Below, in pieces: positions 1-10,966 of a DNA stretch of 64,000 bases. This DNA is from Spongiactinospora rosea (lineage in GTDB: Bacteria > Actinomycetota > Actinomycetes > Streptosporangiales > Streptosporangiaceae). The stretch covers positions 1 through 64,000 of the forward strand of contig NZ_QMEY01000012.1 of the NCBI RefSeq assembly GCF_003315795.1. Reading direction: 5' to 3'. A program made the position numbers and the translations under genes. Each line of letters begins with the position of its first letter. Position 1 is the stretch's first letter. Below the pieces are notes generated by a model that was not told the origin of the DNA, searched no databases, and worked only from the letters and a program-made list of their open reading frames with translations.

Positions 1-564
1 CACCGGGACGAAACGGCGCAGCAGCCGGACACTGCGCATGGCGTCGATGTCGACCGTGGGCCCTTTCCCCTTGCGCGCCTCGGCCAAGACCTTGCCGGCG
101 GTCACGATGAGGATCGCCCCGAACAGCAGGAACGCCCACGTCCCGCTCTGCAGCGCGGCCGCCCCCAGCGCGATGAAGACCGCCCGCAGCACCAGCGCCC
201 CGACGATCCCGTACAGCAGCACCCGCTGGACCAGCTCCGACGGCACCGCAAAGGCCGCCAGCAGCAGCATGAACACGAACAGGTTGTCCACCGACAGCGA
301 CTTCTCCACCACGTACCCGGTGAAGAACTCCACCGCCGTCGTACTGCCGAAGACGGCCCAGAGGTAGACGCCGAAGGCGACCGGCAACGCCAGGTAGAAC
401 ACCGACCACCCCACCGCCTCGCGCATGCCCACCTCGTGCGGGCGCCGGGTGAGCACGATGTCGATGGCCAGCAACAGGACCAGGGCGGCCACGGTGATCG
501 ACCACAACGCCATCGACGCGATACCGGCCTGTCCGGACGCAGCCGAAATCGTCCCCGGGGACAT
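1..564 (-). CDS. terC: TerC family integral membrane protein, C-terminus beyond window
   Basis: The minus strand encodes 188 codons from ATG at 564 and runs off the window start, so the C-terminal part is missing. Visible TerC features are a first membrane helix followed by the acidic AIDIVLTRRPHEV segment, the family hallmark EKSLSVDNLFVF, the LRAVFIALGAAAL helix, and the polar EARKGKGPTVDID loop. Family knowledge: TerC/Alx/MeeY proteins are inner-membrane proteins linked to Mn(II) efflux, metalation of exported proteins and tellurite resistance. The start is fixed by a strong AGGAGG six bases upstream. That site lies in the 3' arm of a hairpin and the leader looks like a manganese riboswitch, so regulation by Mn at the level of translation is inferred. 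The conserved acidic membrane residues support a functional transporter; the substrate is inferred from the family and leader. Confidence 0.9.
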   Translation of the reverse strand, partial: MSPGTISAASGQAGIASMALWSITVAALVLLLAIDIVLTRRPHEVGMREAVGWSVFYLALPVAFGVYLWAVFGSTTAVEFFTGYVVEKSLSVDNLFVFMLLLAAFAVPSELVQRVLLYGIVGALVLRAVFIALGAAALQSGTWAFLLFGAILIVTAGKVLAEARKGKGPTVDIDAMRSVRLLRRFVPV

Positions 565-705
565 GAGACCTCCTCGAACGCGCTGGGCCGTTCGAGGTCT
601 CCTTCACCCGGGGTGCGGGCGGCCGTCCGGGGGCGTGCGGCACGCCCGTACTGACCGGATCGGCGCTTGGGAAGTACTCCCCTCGCCAGGCCAGAGTAGA
701 ACAAT
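565..705 (-). promoter_or_regulatory. yybP-ykoY-like manganese riboswitch leader of terC
   Basis: Read on the minus strand, the leader contains GGGGAGTA (the signature loop of the yybP-ykoY class), then GTCAGTACGG, then GGGTGAAGGAGACCTCG. It ends in a hairpin whose arms are 601-589 and 580-565 with a 3-nt bulge. The 3' arm contains AGGAGG, the ribosome binding site of terC, so the hairpin would block translation. The GAGACC arm is also part of the conserved 3' portion of the aptamer, which would explain a switch. The same series of motifs recurs in the leader at 785-933. Class assignment is from remembered consensus, not a covariance-model search. Confidence 0.72.
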
Positions 706-748
706 CCCGGACATCACTCCATCTCCTCATGGCAACGACGTGGTTCCA

Positions 749-777
749 TTGACCTGAGCCATCTGCACACCGATAGT
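749..777 (+). promoter_or_regulatory. candidate promoter for the small-ORF leader
   Basis: TTGACC at 749-754 and GATAGT at 772-777 are separated by 17 bases, a good housekeeping-sigma spacing. Transcription would start just before the GGGGAGTA riboswitch loop at about 790. Seen by eye only. Confidence 0.4.
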
Positions 778-784
778 GGGAGAA

Positions 785-933
785 AGCGGAGGGGAGTACC
801 CGCCGCCCGACACCCTGATCGTCATCACGGCCCGCACCGCAGGCGGACCCGGCGGGGTGGCCCTCCCGCCCGCGACGGGAGGGTGCGGGAAGACCTTCGT
901 CCACATGGGCGCATGCCTTGATGAGACGAAGGG
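785..933 (+). promoter_or_regulatory. second yybP-ykoY-like manganese riboswitch leader
   Basis: On the plus strand this leader has GGAGGGGAGTACCC, then GTCATCACGG, then GGGTGCGGGAAGACCTTCG, the same ordered motifs as the divergent terC leader. It ends in a hairpin pairing CTTCGTC (about 894-900) with GACGAAG (925-931). The right arm runs into GAAGGG directly before the ATG at 934, so the ribosome binding site would be hidden. The close parallel between the two leaders is the main support for both. Confidence 0.65.
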
Positions 934-1047
934 ATGGTCACGTTGTTCCTCCTGGATTGGCTCTTCGACGTACTGCTGGTGCTGTCCGCCATCGTGGCGA
1001 TGGCCGTCTTGTGGCCCGGCCCGCCGGGCTCCCACACCCGGCGCTGA
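934..1047 (+). CDS. 37-aa single-pass membrane peptide under riboswitch control
   Basis: A 38-codon frame starts at ATG 934 right after GAAGGG and stops at 1047. The peptide starts MVTLFLLDWLFDVLLVLSAI, continues with a hydrophobic stretch to VAMAVLW, and ends in a short basic tail with TRR, so one membrane helix spans roughly residues 3-27. It is below usual gene-calling length. Support for it being real comes from context: a riboswitch-like leader whose sequestering hairpin ends exactly at its start codon, a candidate promoter upstream, and a hairpin terminator 10 bases after its stop. No family was recognised. A role in manganese homeostasis beside TerC is inferred from regulation alone. 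Confidence 0.5.
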   Translation: MVTLFLLDWLFDVLLVLSAIVAMAVLWPGPPGSHTRR

Positions 1048-1057
1048 GCCGCACCTC

Positions 1058-1076
1058 GACCGGCCCACGGCCGGTT
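1058..1076 (+). terminator. short GC hairpin after the 37-aa ORF
   Basis: ACCGGCC (1059-1065), loop CAC, GGCCGGT (1069-1075), extended by one G-U pair, begins about ten bases after the stop codon at 1047. There is no U-tract, as is usual in high-GC actinomycetes. Confidence 0.45.
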
Positions 1077-1769
1077 CTGCGTGGCCAACTCCAGTGGTCG
1101 ATATCGCCGCGAAAGCGGCCGGTGGGCGTCGCTCATGCCCACGCCGTTGTGCGCGTCGCAGGACATTTTCCACATGAGCGCGACGGTGAATCACCCGCAC
1201 TGGCAGCGCGAGACCTCCCGCTCTGACGTCACGGGCTGGAAAGAGGATTGAGGGAGCGCCGTATCGGCCGCCTGCTCCCGTGCGGCCGGCAGGTCAAGCA
1301 AATCGGCTGGAAATTCCCCCCGTGTTATAGAGAGGCATCGAACGGCACGAGTCCGATCGATGCGACGGCCTAAGTCGGCCCCTGCCAGGCTCGCGACGAC
1401 ACCGATTCGCTCGGCCGGGCACGGAACGCGTTCTGGCGCCCTCACCGCCGATGCCTTGGGCGATGATCGCACGCGGGCAGAGATCGTTCTGCCTGCTGCG
1501 CCGGCGTATTGGCCGCGAAGTTCGGCCTGCCGGGCTCTGGGGCGTGGCAATTTACGGACACTTGTGCAACGCGTGTGACTGAGCGTCTCCAGTGATGTGG
1601 CTGGTCCGGTGAGTCGTCGTCGCACTGAGTGTCGAGGTGCGAGCAATCACGTCACTGGACTCCCGGTAATCCTCGGTGTTATCGATGGGCGCGGCTCTGA
1701 TCACCTTTATGCCGTGCCAATGCCGACTCCTGCACCGCACCCCCCTCAGCGCACTGTCCCCAGCTTGGA
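1077..1769. other. intergenic region, no convincing gene
   Basis: None of the open frames here shows a recognisable domain, a good ribosome binding site or plausible protein composition. The only structure seen is an imperfect 12-bp inverted repeat, 1588-1599 against 1648-1659 (one mismatch), 48 bases apart, which may be an operator or hairpin upstream of the toxin gene. Confidence 0.5.
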
Positions 1770-1930
1770 GTGGTGAACGTGATCAGCATGCATTCACGCG
1801 CTTTATGCGTGGTCACATGTCTGGCAGTGCTGGCTGCCGGGCTCGCGCCGGCGACGGAAAGCGCCTCGGCTCGGTCCGCCTCGTCCGACTGCATCCCCGG
1901 CGCGCCCCCGGCGGCGCCAAGCCCGCCAAG

Positions 1931-1990
1931 CCCGTCGAGTCAGGCCCCGTCGAGTCAGGCCCCGTCGAGTCAGGCCCTGCCGAGTCAGGT
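1931..1990 (+). repeat. 15-bp tandem repeat encoding PSSQA units
   Basis: About four copies of a 15-bp unit CCGTCGAGTCAGGCC, the last diverged, encode a Pro/Ser/Gln-rich linker just after the signal-like segment of the toxin. Copy number could vary by slippage. Confidence 0.8.
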
Positions 1991-4175
1991 CCCGGCGCCC
2001 CTGCCGAATACCGGACGCGAGGCCGTCCGGCCGGCTTTCCGGGCCACCGCCGACGGCGAGACGGCTAAGACGATCACGTACGACGATGTCCGGCTGGACA
2101 TCGGTGCCGAAGCACTGGGCGAGCGGACCGAGATCGAGATCATCCCTCTGACCGAGAGGCAGTTGCCGGTGCTGGGCGCCGGCATGGAGAACGTGACCGA
2201 GGGGCCGCGGGCGGGGTACCGGTTCACGCCAACGCCGTTCGAGTTCGAGCGGGACATCACGATCAGCCTGCCGTATGACGCGACGAAGCTGGAGGCGGCC
2301 GGGCAGACCCCGCACGCATGACGTGCGGACCTTCTTCTTCGACGAGCAAGGCGGCTGCTGGCGGGCGCTGGTACGGGTCAAGGTCGACATCGAGCGCCGG
2401 CTCATCGTCTCCAAGACCGATCACTTCACCGACATGGTGAACGCCACGGTGAACGCTCCGGAAGGACCGGACCAGGCGTCTTTCGACCCGACGCAGATCA
2501 CCGGTATCCAGGCCGCCGATCCCTCGGCGAAGGTGAACCAGATCGCTGCGCCGACGGCCGGCGATCACGGCGAGGCCCGGCTGTCGTACCCGATCGAACT
2601 GCCCGCGGGCCGGGCGGGCATGGAGCCGCCGCTGACCGTGGACTACTCGTCGGGGGCCGCCAACGGCTGGATGGGTGTGGGCTGGAACCTGTCGGTGCCG
2701 TCGATTTCGATCGACACGCGGTGGGGTGTGCCGCGTTATGACGCCAAGAACGAGACCGAGACCTACAGGCTCGGCGGGGAGCAGTTGACCCCGGTGGCGC
2801 ACCGGGAAGCGGCGCGGCCCCGCACGGCCGACAAGGTGTTCCACCAGCGGGTTGAGGGCCGGTTCGCGCGTTTCGTGCGCAAGGGGGATTCTCCGAAGAC
2901 CTACACCTGGGAAGTGACCGAGAAGTCCGGTACACGATGGCTGTACGGCGGCGAGGGGGCCGTGCTCGCCGATGACGCCGGCAACGTCTTCTCATGGGCG
3001 CTACGCGAGGTGCGCGACCCCAACGGCAACACGATTCGCTACCAGCATGCGGCCGTCGAGGACACCGGGGTGGCCAACGGATCGGTGGCCGGCCGCGCGC
3101 TCTACCCGAAGAAGATCACCTACACCGGGCGCGGGACACCGACGGTCCGTATTCGGTGACGTTCGTGCGGGACCGCGAGCTGGCCGAGGCGCGCCGATCG
3201 GATGTGTCGATCGACGGGCTGGGCGGTTTCAAGCACGTGGTGGCCGATCTGCTGCGCCGGATCGAGGTACGGCTGGGCGATGAGCCGATCCGCCGGTACG
3301 ACTTCGGCTACACCCAGGGGGCGTTCCACAAGACGCTGCTGAAGACGATCCAGCAGTACGACGCCGCAGGGAAGCTGTTCAACACCCATGAGCTGGGCTA
3401 CTTCGACGACATCCGCGACGCCGCGGGTAAGTACACGGCCTTCCGGCGGGTGGACTGGACCTCGCCGGACGACGGCCTGGCCAACGGAGCGGTCAACAGG
3501 GTGCGGCCCGGCGCGGGCGAGGCGGGCGCGCTCAACGGCAACACCTCCACCAGCGCGGGCGGCCACTTGTACGTCGGCTGGGGGGTGTCGCGCGGCAAGG
3601 CGAATTCGATCGGTGTGAAGACCGGCTTCAGCCGCGGGTCGGACGAGGGGCTGCTGGCGCTGGCGGACGTGGACGGCGACGCCCTGCCGGACAAGGTCTT
3701 CAAGGGCGGCGGCGGGTACGTCTTCCGCAAGAATCTGTCGCGCCCGGGCGGCGAACCCCGCTTCGCCGCGCAGACCACGCCGCTGCGGAACCTGCCGGGG
3801 ATCTTCGGGCAGAGCTCCAGCTCGCGTACGGTCGGCACGGAGGCGTACCCGGGCACCGGCGCGGTGCAACTCGACCACGTCGACACGATCAGCACGACGG
3901 ACCGGTACTTCAGCGACGTCAACGCCGACGGCATCGTGGACCTGGTCAACGGCCAGGACGTGCTGTTCGGGCGGGTCGGCGCGGACGGCGTGCCGGTGTT
4001 CGGGGCGGTGTCGGAGACGCCGGTGCCGATCGGGTCCAGCAAGGTCGAGGCCGAGGGTTTGCTGCCGGACTACTCCGCCGACATCGAACGACGCAAAGAG
4101 TCCTTCCCGCTGGTGGACACCTTGCGCCGGTGGACCGCGCCGTACGACGGCACGGTCCAGGTCACCGGCGAGGTC

Positions 4176-4205
4176 GAGCAGGCCACAACCGAGCAGGCCA
4201 CAACC
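4176..4205 (+). repeat. 15-bp tandem duplication in the toxin gene
   Basis: GAGCAGGCCACAACC occurs twice in direct succession (4176-4190, 4191-4205), adding an EQATT unit without changing the frame. It looks like a recent slippage event. Confidence 0.8.
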
Positions 4206-7200
4206 GAGGGCCGAACGCCGGCGTTCGCCGCGCTCGACGGAGTGCGGGTGGCCGTCCAGCACGAGGACTCCGAGCTGTGGTCCGCCCGGATCACCGGCAA
4301 CGGCGAGCACGCCCCGCAAGGGGTGGACGCCATCAAGGTGAAGAAGGGCGAGCACCTGTACTTCCGGGTCGGCTCGGTCATGGACGGCAGCGCCGACCGG
4401 GTGACATGGAACCCGAAGATCAGCTACACCGACCTGCCGGAGACGACCGACGCGAACGGCCTGTCGCTGACCACGTACACCGCGTCGGAGGACTTCACGC
4501 AGGCCGGGCGGGCCGCCACGGTGACGGTGCCGAGGGACGGCACTTTGACCTTGGGCGGCGCGCTCGCCAAGACCGCGGTCACCACCGATGACCTCACCAT
4601 CCGCATCACCCGGGCGGGTGAGACCGTGTTCGAGAAGCGGGTGGAGGCCGCGTTCACCGGCCAGGTGCCGGTGGCCGCGACGGTACCGGTCACCAAGGGC
4701 CAGGCGCTGGCATGGCGGGTCACGACGGACTCGCCGATCGACGTGACCGCCCTGTCATGGACGCCCACGGCCGCCTACGCGGAGGCCTCACCGGTACCGG
4801 ACGAGTTCGCCCAGGAGTTCAGCGCGCCGTACGACATCTCCACCTACGCGGTCGCCGGCGGGTCCGCGCCGGCGCGGCCGCATGCCGTAGCCGCCGATGG
4901 GCCCCTCACCGTCACGCCGCGGCCGGCCGCAGCGGACGGCGCCACCGGCCAGGTGATCTTCACGGTCAAGAAGCGGGGCGCGCTGCTGGCCAAGCAGGCC
5001 GTCACCCTGGGCGCCGAGCCGATCCCCCTCCAGGTCCAGGCCGTCGCCGGCGATCAGTTGTTCTTCGACTTCACCACGACGGCGCCGGAGGTGCTCACCG
5101 CGGCGTCGGTGCTGGTCGACGGCGTCGAGGCGGCGGCGACGGTGCACAGCCCGGTCGCCGAGGGCGTGTACGGGCGGCCCTACCGCGGCTGGGCGTACGC
5201 CGGTTACAACGGCAACGGCGACCGTGCCACGCAGCCGATCCGGCAGGGCGACCTGGCGAAGGTGGAGGACGTCCAGACGCAACTGCCCGAGAGCGTCGAC
5301 CCGGAGCGGGACCGGGAGAAGTTCGAGAAGGACCCGCGGGTGTCCCCACCGAAGGCGATCCTCTTCGTACCGCGGCCGGACCGCAATCGCTGGGCTTCGG
5401 GTGAGGACCTGTGGGTCTCGGGCGACACGGTGGCCAGTTCGCGACTGGGCGGGCAGGTGATCGGGCTGCCCACCGCCTCGAACGTCTCCGGACCGCGGTC
5501 CGTACCGAGGATGTCCCGCTCGCAGCAGATCTCGGTGACCGGCGGCGTCGGCGGAGGAGTGGGCACCGCCGGTGGCAGCATCGCCACCGGCAGATCCCGC
5601 GGGGAGCTGGACTACCTCGACATGAACGCCGACCAGTTCCCCGATGTGGTGGGCGCGGGCGGCATCCAGTACACCGACCCGACCGGAGTGCTCGGCCAGA
5701 CGCGCGGCGAAACGCCGGGCAAGGCCGTGCGATCGTCAAGGAACGTGTCGGGCAACGCCGGCGCGGGCAGCGCGGCCCGGACGATCACCACGGGGCGGGG
5801 GGACGCGGCGCCCGGCGGGACGAACTCCGCCAACACCTCCTCCACCGGCAACGACATGCCTCCGCTGGGCATCGGCGGGAACCTGGGCTCGGCGACCTCG
5901 GACGCCGAGACCGACCTGCTGGACATCAACGGTGACGGACTGCCCGACCGGGTGCATGAGGACGGGCGCGCGGCACTGAACCTTGGTTACCGGTTCGCCG
6001 CGCCGGAGCCCTGGCCGGGCGGGCCGCTGAACGACGGCGGCAGCGACAACGCCGGGGTGAACATCGGCTTCAACACCGACTTCTACGGCTTCGCCGGCGG
6101 CGCGTCGCTCAACCAGGGCGACAGCTCCAGCTCGGCCGCCCTCGCCGACGTCAACGGCGACGGCCTGGCCGACCGGGTCTTCGCGGGCTCGCCGATCAGG
6201 GTGGCGATCAACATCGGCGGCGGGTTCGCCGCGCCCGTCGAGTTCGCCGGCAGCCTGTCCGGGCTGAACGGCGATGTCAACGCCAGGCTGGGCGCCGGGG
6301 CCTACTTCACCATCTCGATCCCGATCGCGTTCGGGGTCGGCGGGTTCATCATCATCAACCCCGGTGCCGACACCTCTACCGGGGCCTCCCGCGCCGCGCA
6401 GATGATCCGCGACATCAACGGCGACGGATTCGCCGACCATCTGGCCTCCGGCGCGGATGACCGGCTCACGGTGGCGGCCAACCAGACCGGCAGGACCAAC
6501 CTGCTCAAATCGGTCAAGCGGCCGCTGGGCTCGACCGTCGAACTGGACTACACCCGCGACGGCAACACCTATGACCAGCCGGGCTCGCGGTTCGTGCTCA
6601 GCTCGGTCAAGACCCACGACGGCCTGGCCGGGGACGGGCCCGATGTCCAGCACACCACCTTCGGCTACGCGGGCGGCGTGTACGACCGGCTGGAGCGCGA
6701 GTTCCTCGGGTACGGCACGGTGACGGCGCAGACTCACGACCGGAACGGCGGCGTCTACCGGACCACCACCTCCGAGTACGGCACCGGCGGCCACTACATG
6801 CGCGGTCTGCTCACCCGTACGCTCACCGCCGACGGCCAGGGCAGGCCGTTCACCGAGACGCTGCACACATACGAGCTACGTGATGTGGCCACCGGTGGAA
6901 CCGGCGACGGCGACAGCACCACCGCGGCGATCTTCCCCATGCTCGTCCGCACGGATCAGCGCTGGTACGAGGGTCAGGGCGAGCCCGGCAAACAGGCCCG
7001 CACCGAGATGGTCTACGACGACCTCGGCAACCTCGTCAAGACCACCGACCACGGTGAGAGCGGCACCACCGACGACCGGGTCACCACCACCGGCTACTCC
7101 CGCTGCGCCGACACCTACATCGTCGGCGTCGCCAACAAGTCCGAAGTACGCGGCGGTGGCACGGTGATGCGGCGCAGCGAGGCCGACATCGACTGCGCCA

Positions 7201-10184
7201 CCGGTAATCTGACCCGGCATCGGGCCAAGCTGGACGACAACGGGCCGGTCGCGGTGACCGACGCGACCTACAACCCCGGTGGCACCCTGGCGACGCTGAC
7301 CGGTCCGGCCAACCACCGAGGACAGCGCTACACGCTGACCTACGGCTATGACGAGGTGACCGGCACATACGTCACCTCAACCCGGGACAGCCACGGCTAT
7401 GAGTCCTCGGCCACCTACGACCTCAAGTTCGGCGAGACCGAGGTCTCCGCCGACATCAACGACCAGCGACTGATCTACACATACGACGACGCCGGCCGGA
7501 TCGCCACCGTGACCGGCCCGCATGATCATGGGGCCGGCAGGCCGACCATCGCCTTCGAGTACCACCCCGAAGCGGCGGTTCCTTACGCCACCACCCGCCA
7601 TCTGGACCGGGTCGCCGACGGATCGGTCAAAGCGGACACCATCGACACCGTCACCTTCACCGATGGCCTGGCCCGGATCGTGCAGACCAAGAAGGACGCC
7701 AGGATCGGCGGGGCCGACGCGATGACGGTCTCCGGCCGGATGGTCTTCGACGAGTTCGGCCGCACGGCCGAGCGGTACTACCCGGTCAGCGAGCCGAAGG
7801 GCGCGGGCAACATCGCGTTCAACCCCGCCTTCGACAGGGTGCGCCCAGCCGTGCACGACCACGACGTACTGGACAGGCAGGTACAGACCATCCTGCCGGA
7901 TGGCACGGGCAGCACGATGGCCTACGGCTTCGGCGCCGGCCGTTCCGGCACGCGACAGTTCTCGGCCGCGCTCACGCGGAGGGCAACACCAAGACCACCT
8001 ACACCGACGTGCGAGAGCAGATCACATCCGTACGCGAGCCGAGCGCGGTGAACGGCGGCCCGCCGATCTGGACGAGCCACACCTACGACCCGCTCGGCCA
8101 GCTCATCAGGGTCACCGATGACAAGAACAACCACACCACCAGCGCGTACGACGACTTCGGCCGCCGCACGACGGTGACCAGCCCCGACTCCGGCCGAACC
8201 ACCACCGGCTATGACCTCGCCGGCAACATGATCAGCAAGGCCACCGCCAACCTGGCGAGCCGCAACCAGAAGATCGGTTACGGCTACGACTTCAACCGGC
8301 TGGTCTCGATCGACCATCCGACCTTCAAGAACAACGATGTCCGCTACACCTACGGTGAGCCCGGCGCGCAGCACAACGCCGCGGGCCGGCCGGCCAAGAT
8401 CAAGGACGCCGGAGGCGTGACCACCCGGCAGTACGGGCCGCTCGGTGAGATCGTCTCGGAGACCAAGACGTTGCCGTGGTTCGGTCCCTACACCAAGACC
8501 TTCACCACGGACTACCGCTACGACAACTTCGGCCGGGTCCTCCAACTCGTCTATCCCGACGGAGAGGTGCTGAGCTACGGCTACGACTCCGGCGGGCAAG
8601 TGATCTCGGCCATCGGCGTCAAGGGCGGCCATACCTACCCGTATCTGCGCGACATGCAGTACGACAAGTTCGAGCAGCGGACCCGCGTATCGCTGGGCAA
8701 CGGCACCACCACCACGTTCAGCTACGACGCTGCCGACCGCAGCCTCGCGCTGCTCAGATCGACGCTGCCCACCGGGTATGAGTTTCAGCACCTCCGCTAT
8801 GGCTACGACGACGTCGGGAACATCACCCGAGTCCAGAACGACACGAACATTCCGGACGCGTCCACGACGCCCAAGCTCGGCGGGCCCTCCGCACAGACCT
8901 TCATCCACGACAACCTGTACCGGCTGACCCAGGCCAGTGGCCAGTACACGCCGGACGTCCACAAGACCGACACCTACGCGTTCCGCACCACCTACGACAC
9001 CATCCACAACATCGTCGGCAAGCACCAGCGCCATGCCATCGTCGCCGCCAACGGCGGCGAGCACGTGCAGCAGGACACCACCTACACCCACGTCTACCGC
9101 TTCGGCTCCCGCCCGCACGCGCCCGCCGCGGCCGGCCCGCACGACATGCGGTACGACGACAACGGCAACCTCATCGACCAGGACCTCACCCTGCCGGGCA
9201 GCCCCCGCCGGCAGTTGATCTGGGATGAGGACAACCGCCTGGCCTGCGTGCACGACACCGCCAAGTTCGTCACCCAGCCGCAGCACCCCTCCGCCTGCGA
9301 TGACTTCCTCACGCCGCCGACGGTCCGCTTCACCTACGACGACCAGGGCCAGCGGGTCGTCAAGGACGGCTACCAGACCACCCTGTACCCGAACCAGAAT
9401 TACACGTCCCGTAGCCAGGCCGAGTACAAACATGTCTTCGTCGGCACCACCCGTATCGCATCGAAGACCTCCAGGCCGACCCCCGTCTTCGAGAAGGACC
9501 AGATCTTCTACCACGGCGACCAGATCGGTTCCACCAGCTTCGGCACCGACGGCAACGGCCGGCTCGCCGAACACCTCAACTACTTCCCCAGCGGTGAGAC
9601 CTGGGTCGCGGAAGGCCCTGGCAACACCGGCCCGTACCAGTTCACCGGTAAAGAACTCGATCAGGAGACCGGCTACTACTACCACGGAGCCCGCTACTAC
9701 GACCCGCGCATGGGCCTGTGGAAGTCCGCCGACCCCGTCATCGACGACTATCTCAACTGCGAGGGCAACGACGGCGTCTACAACCCCGGCAACCTCAATC
9801 TCTACGGTTTACGGCTACAACAACCCCGTCCAGAACACCGACCCCGACGGCAACCTCGTCTTCCTCATCCCCGCCGCCATCCTGGTCGGCAAGGGCGTCA
9901 TGTGGGGCATGACCGCCTACAGCGCCTACCAGGGCGCCAGAACGGTGGTCAACACGGTCACCGACGTCGCCGAGGGCCGCAAGACCTTGCAGGAGGGCGC
10001 CACAGAAGCCGGCTGGGCCCTGGGCGAAGCGGCCCTCGGCCGGCTGAAATACGTCGAACGCACCGCCGGCTGGGCCGTCGGCACCCAAGTCGGCAAGCGC
10101 GTCACCGGCTGGGCGAGCGACAAGGTGAACGCGCTGACGCAGAAGTTCGGAGACGATCTCGCGCAGCGGATGCGCGGGATCCGC

Positions 10185-10626
10185 TGCGACAACAGCTTCA
10201 TTCCCGGCACCGAAGTTCTGATGGCCGACGGCACCACCAAACCGATCGACGAGGTCGAGCTCGGTGACCGCCACCGACCCGGAAACCGACCGCACCGAGT
10301 CCAAGCCCGTCACCGCCCTCATCGTCGGCGAAGGCGAGAAGGACCTCGTCAAGATCTCCGTCGATATCGACGGCGACCAGGGCGACAAGACCGCCCCCAT
10401 CACCGCGACCGACGAGCATCCTTTCTGGGTCGAAGGCGCGGACCGCTGGGTCAACGCCGAAGACCTCGAATCCGGCATGTTGCTCCGCACATCCGCCGGT
10501 ACGCACGTCCAGGTCGAAAAGATCAGCAAGTGGACCGCGCAGCAGCGGGTCCACAACCTGACCATCGGAGACGTTCATACCTACTACGTGGTCTCCGGCG
10601 ACGTTCCGGTCCTCACCCACAATGCC
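10185..10626 (+). other. HINT autoprocessing domain within the toxin
   Basis: The domain opens with Cys-Asp-Asn-Ser-Phe and PGTEVLMADGTTKPIDEVE, the block A pattern of Hedgehog/intein (HINT) domains. It continues with TDEHPFWVEG (block B like) and ends with DVHTYYVVSGDVPVLTHN, the block F/G pattern finishing in His-Asn. Family knowledge: the leading Cys and terminal Asn cleave the polypeptide and release the toxin tip. A frameshift inside the domain near 10260, after VELGD, breaks it in this sequence. Confidence 0.85.
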
Positions 10627-10947
10627 GGCTGCCGGACGTTCGGCATCGACATCCCGGAAACCCAAGGCGTCTACATCATCATGCTGAACGACGGGAAGAT
10701 TTACGTGGGCTCGGCGACGAAGGGGAACACCATCCACGCGAGGATCCATGCGGCTTTCACCGCGAAGGACCACGCAGTGGGGAACTCCGGATACAAGGCC
10801 AAGGACGTCCAGCAGCTCGACTGGTTCGAAATGCCCGGCGAAGCCAAGGACGAAATCAAGAAGTACGAGCAAATGATGATCGACTATTACGGAGGCGTCG
10901 GAGGGGGGAAGCTGCTCAACCGGATGAACGCGGTCGCCGAGGATTGA
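10627..10947 (+). other. C-terminal GIY-YIG nuclease toxin domain
   Basis: About 105 residues follow the HINT His-Asn. The order of motifs fits GIY-YIG nucleases: GVYIIML, then KIYVGSA about ten residues later, an Arg-rich helix (IHARIHAAF), an acidic helix with a candidate metal-binding Glu (KKYEQMMIDYYG), and a final Asn in LLNRMNAV. Family knowledge: GIY-YIG domains cut nucleic acids and occur as polymorphic toxin tips. Recognition by motif only; a structure or profile comparison would settle it. Confidence 0.75.
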
Positions 10948-10966
10948 CCCTTTCCAGCCGGACGCC

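Larger units (their letters stand above)
1770..10947 (+). pseudogene. SpvB/YD-repeat polymorphic toxin with HINT and GIY-YIG nuclease, five frameshifts
   Basis: Read across frameshifts this is one protein of about 3,050 residues. Order: N-terminal signal-like segment; Pro/Ser-rich PSSQA repeats; SpvB domain (LSYPIELPAGRAGMEPPLTV, GVGWNLSVPSI); a long middle with FG-GAP/VCBS-like motifs (DVDGDALPD, DVNADGIVD, DINGDGLPD, DVNGDGLAD, DINGDGFAD) and a TcdB-middle-like stretch (VELDYTRDGNTYDQPGSRFV); many YD repeats; the RHS core end (GARYYDPRMGLW); a HINT autoprotease; a GIY-YIG nuclease. Family knowledge: the SpvB/YD shell encloses a C-terminal toxin released by proteolysis. The reading frame changes near 2300-2315, 3135, 7975, 9806 and 10260; the first four each fit a single-base indel. 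The frames between breaks are long and clean, so either decay is very recent or the assembly has indel errors. Start is GTG 1770/1773/1779 or ATG 1788; GGAG at 1767 favours GTG 1779. Confidence 0.85.

Noticed and set aside
1191..1646. 151-codon minus-strand open frame
   Set aside because: Composition is Arg/Ala/Ser-rich without any domain, there is no ribosome binding site, and GC-rich DNA produces such frames by chance.
2994..3150. Using the upstream ATG 2994 as a genuine start for the long toxin frame
   Set aside because: The residues before about 3140 are antisense-like nonsense; the true N-terminal continuation is in the preceding frame, so this is a frameshift and not a separate gene.
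3120..4355. 411-codon minus-strand frame opposite the toxin
   Set aside because: It is the shadow of the toxin gene; its His/Asp/Val/Arg-rich sequence has no protein character.
7922..9685. 587-codon minus-strand frame opposite the YD repeats
   Set aside because: Val/Gly/Arg-rich shadow of the repeat-coding strand.
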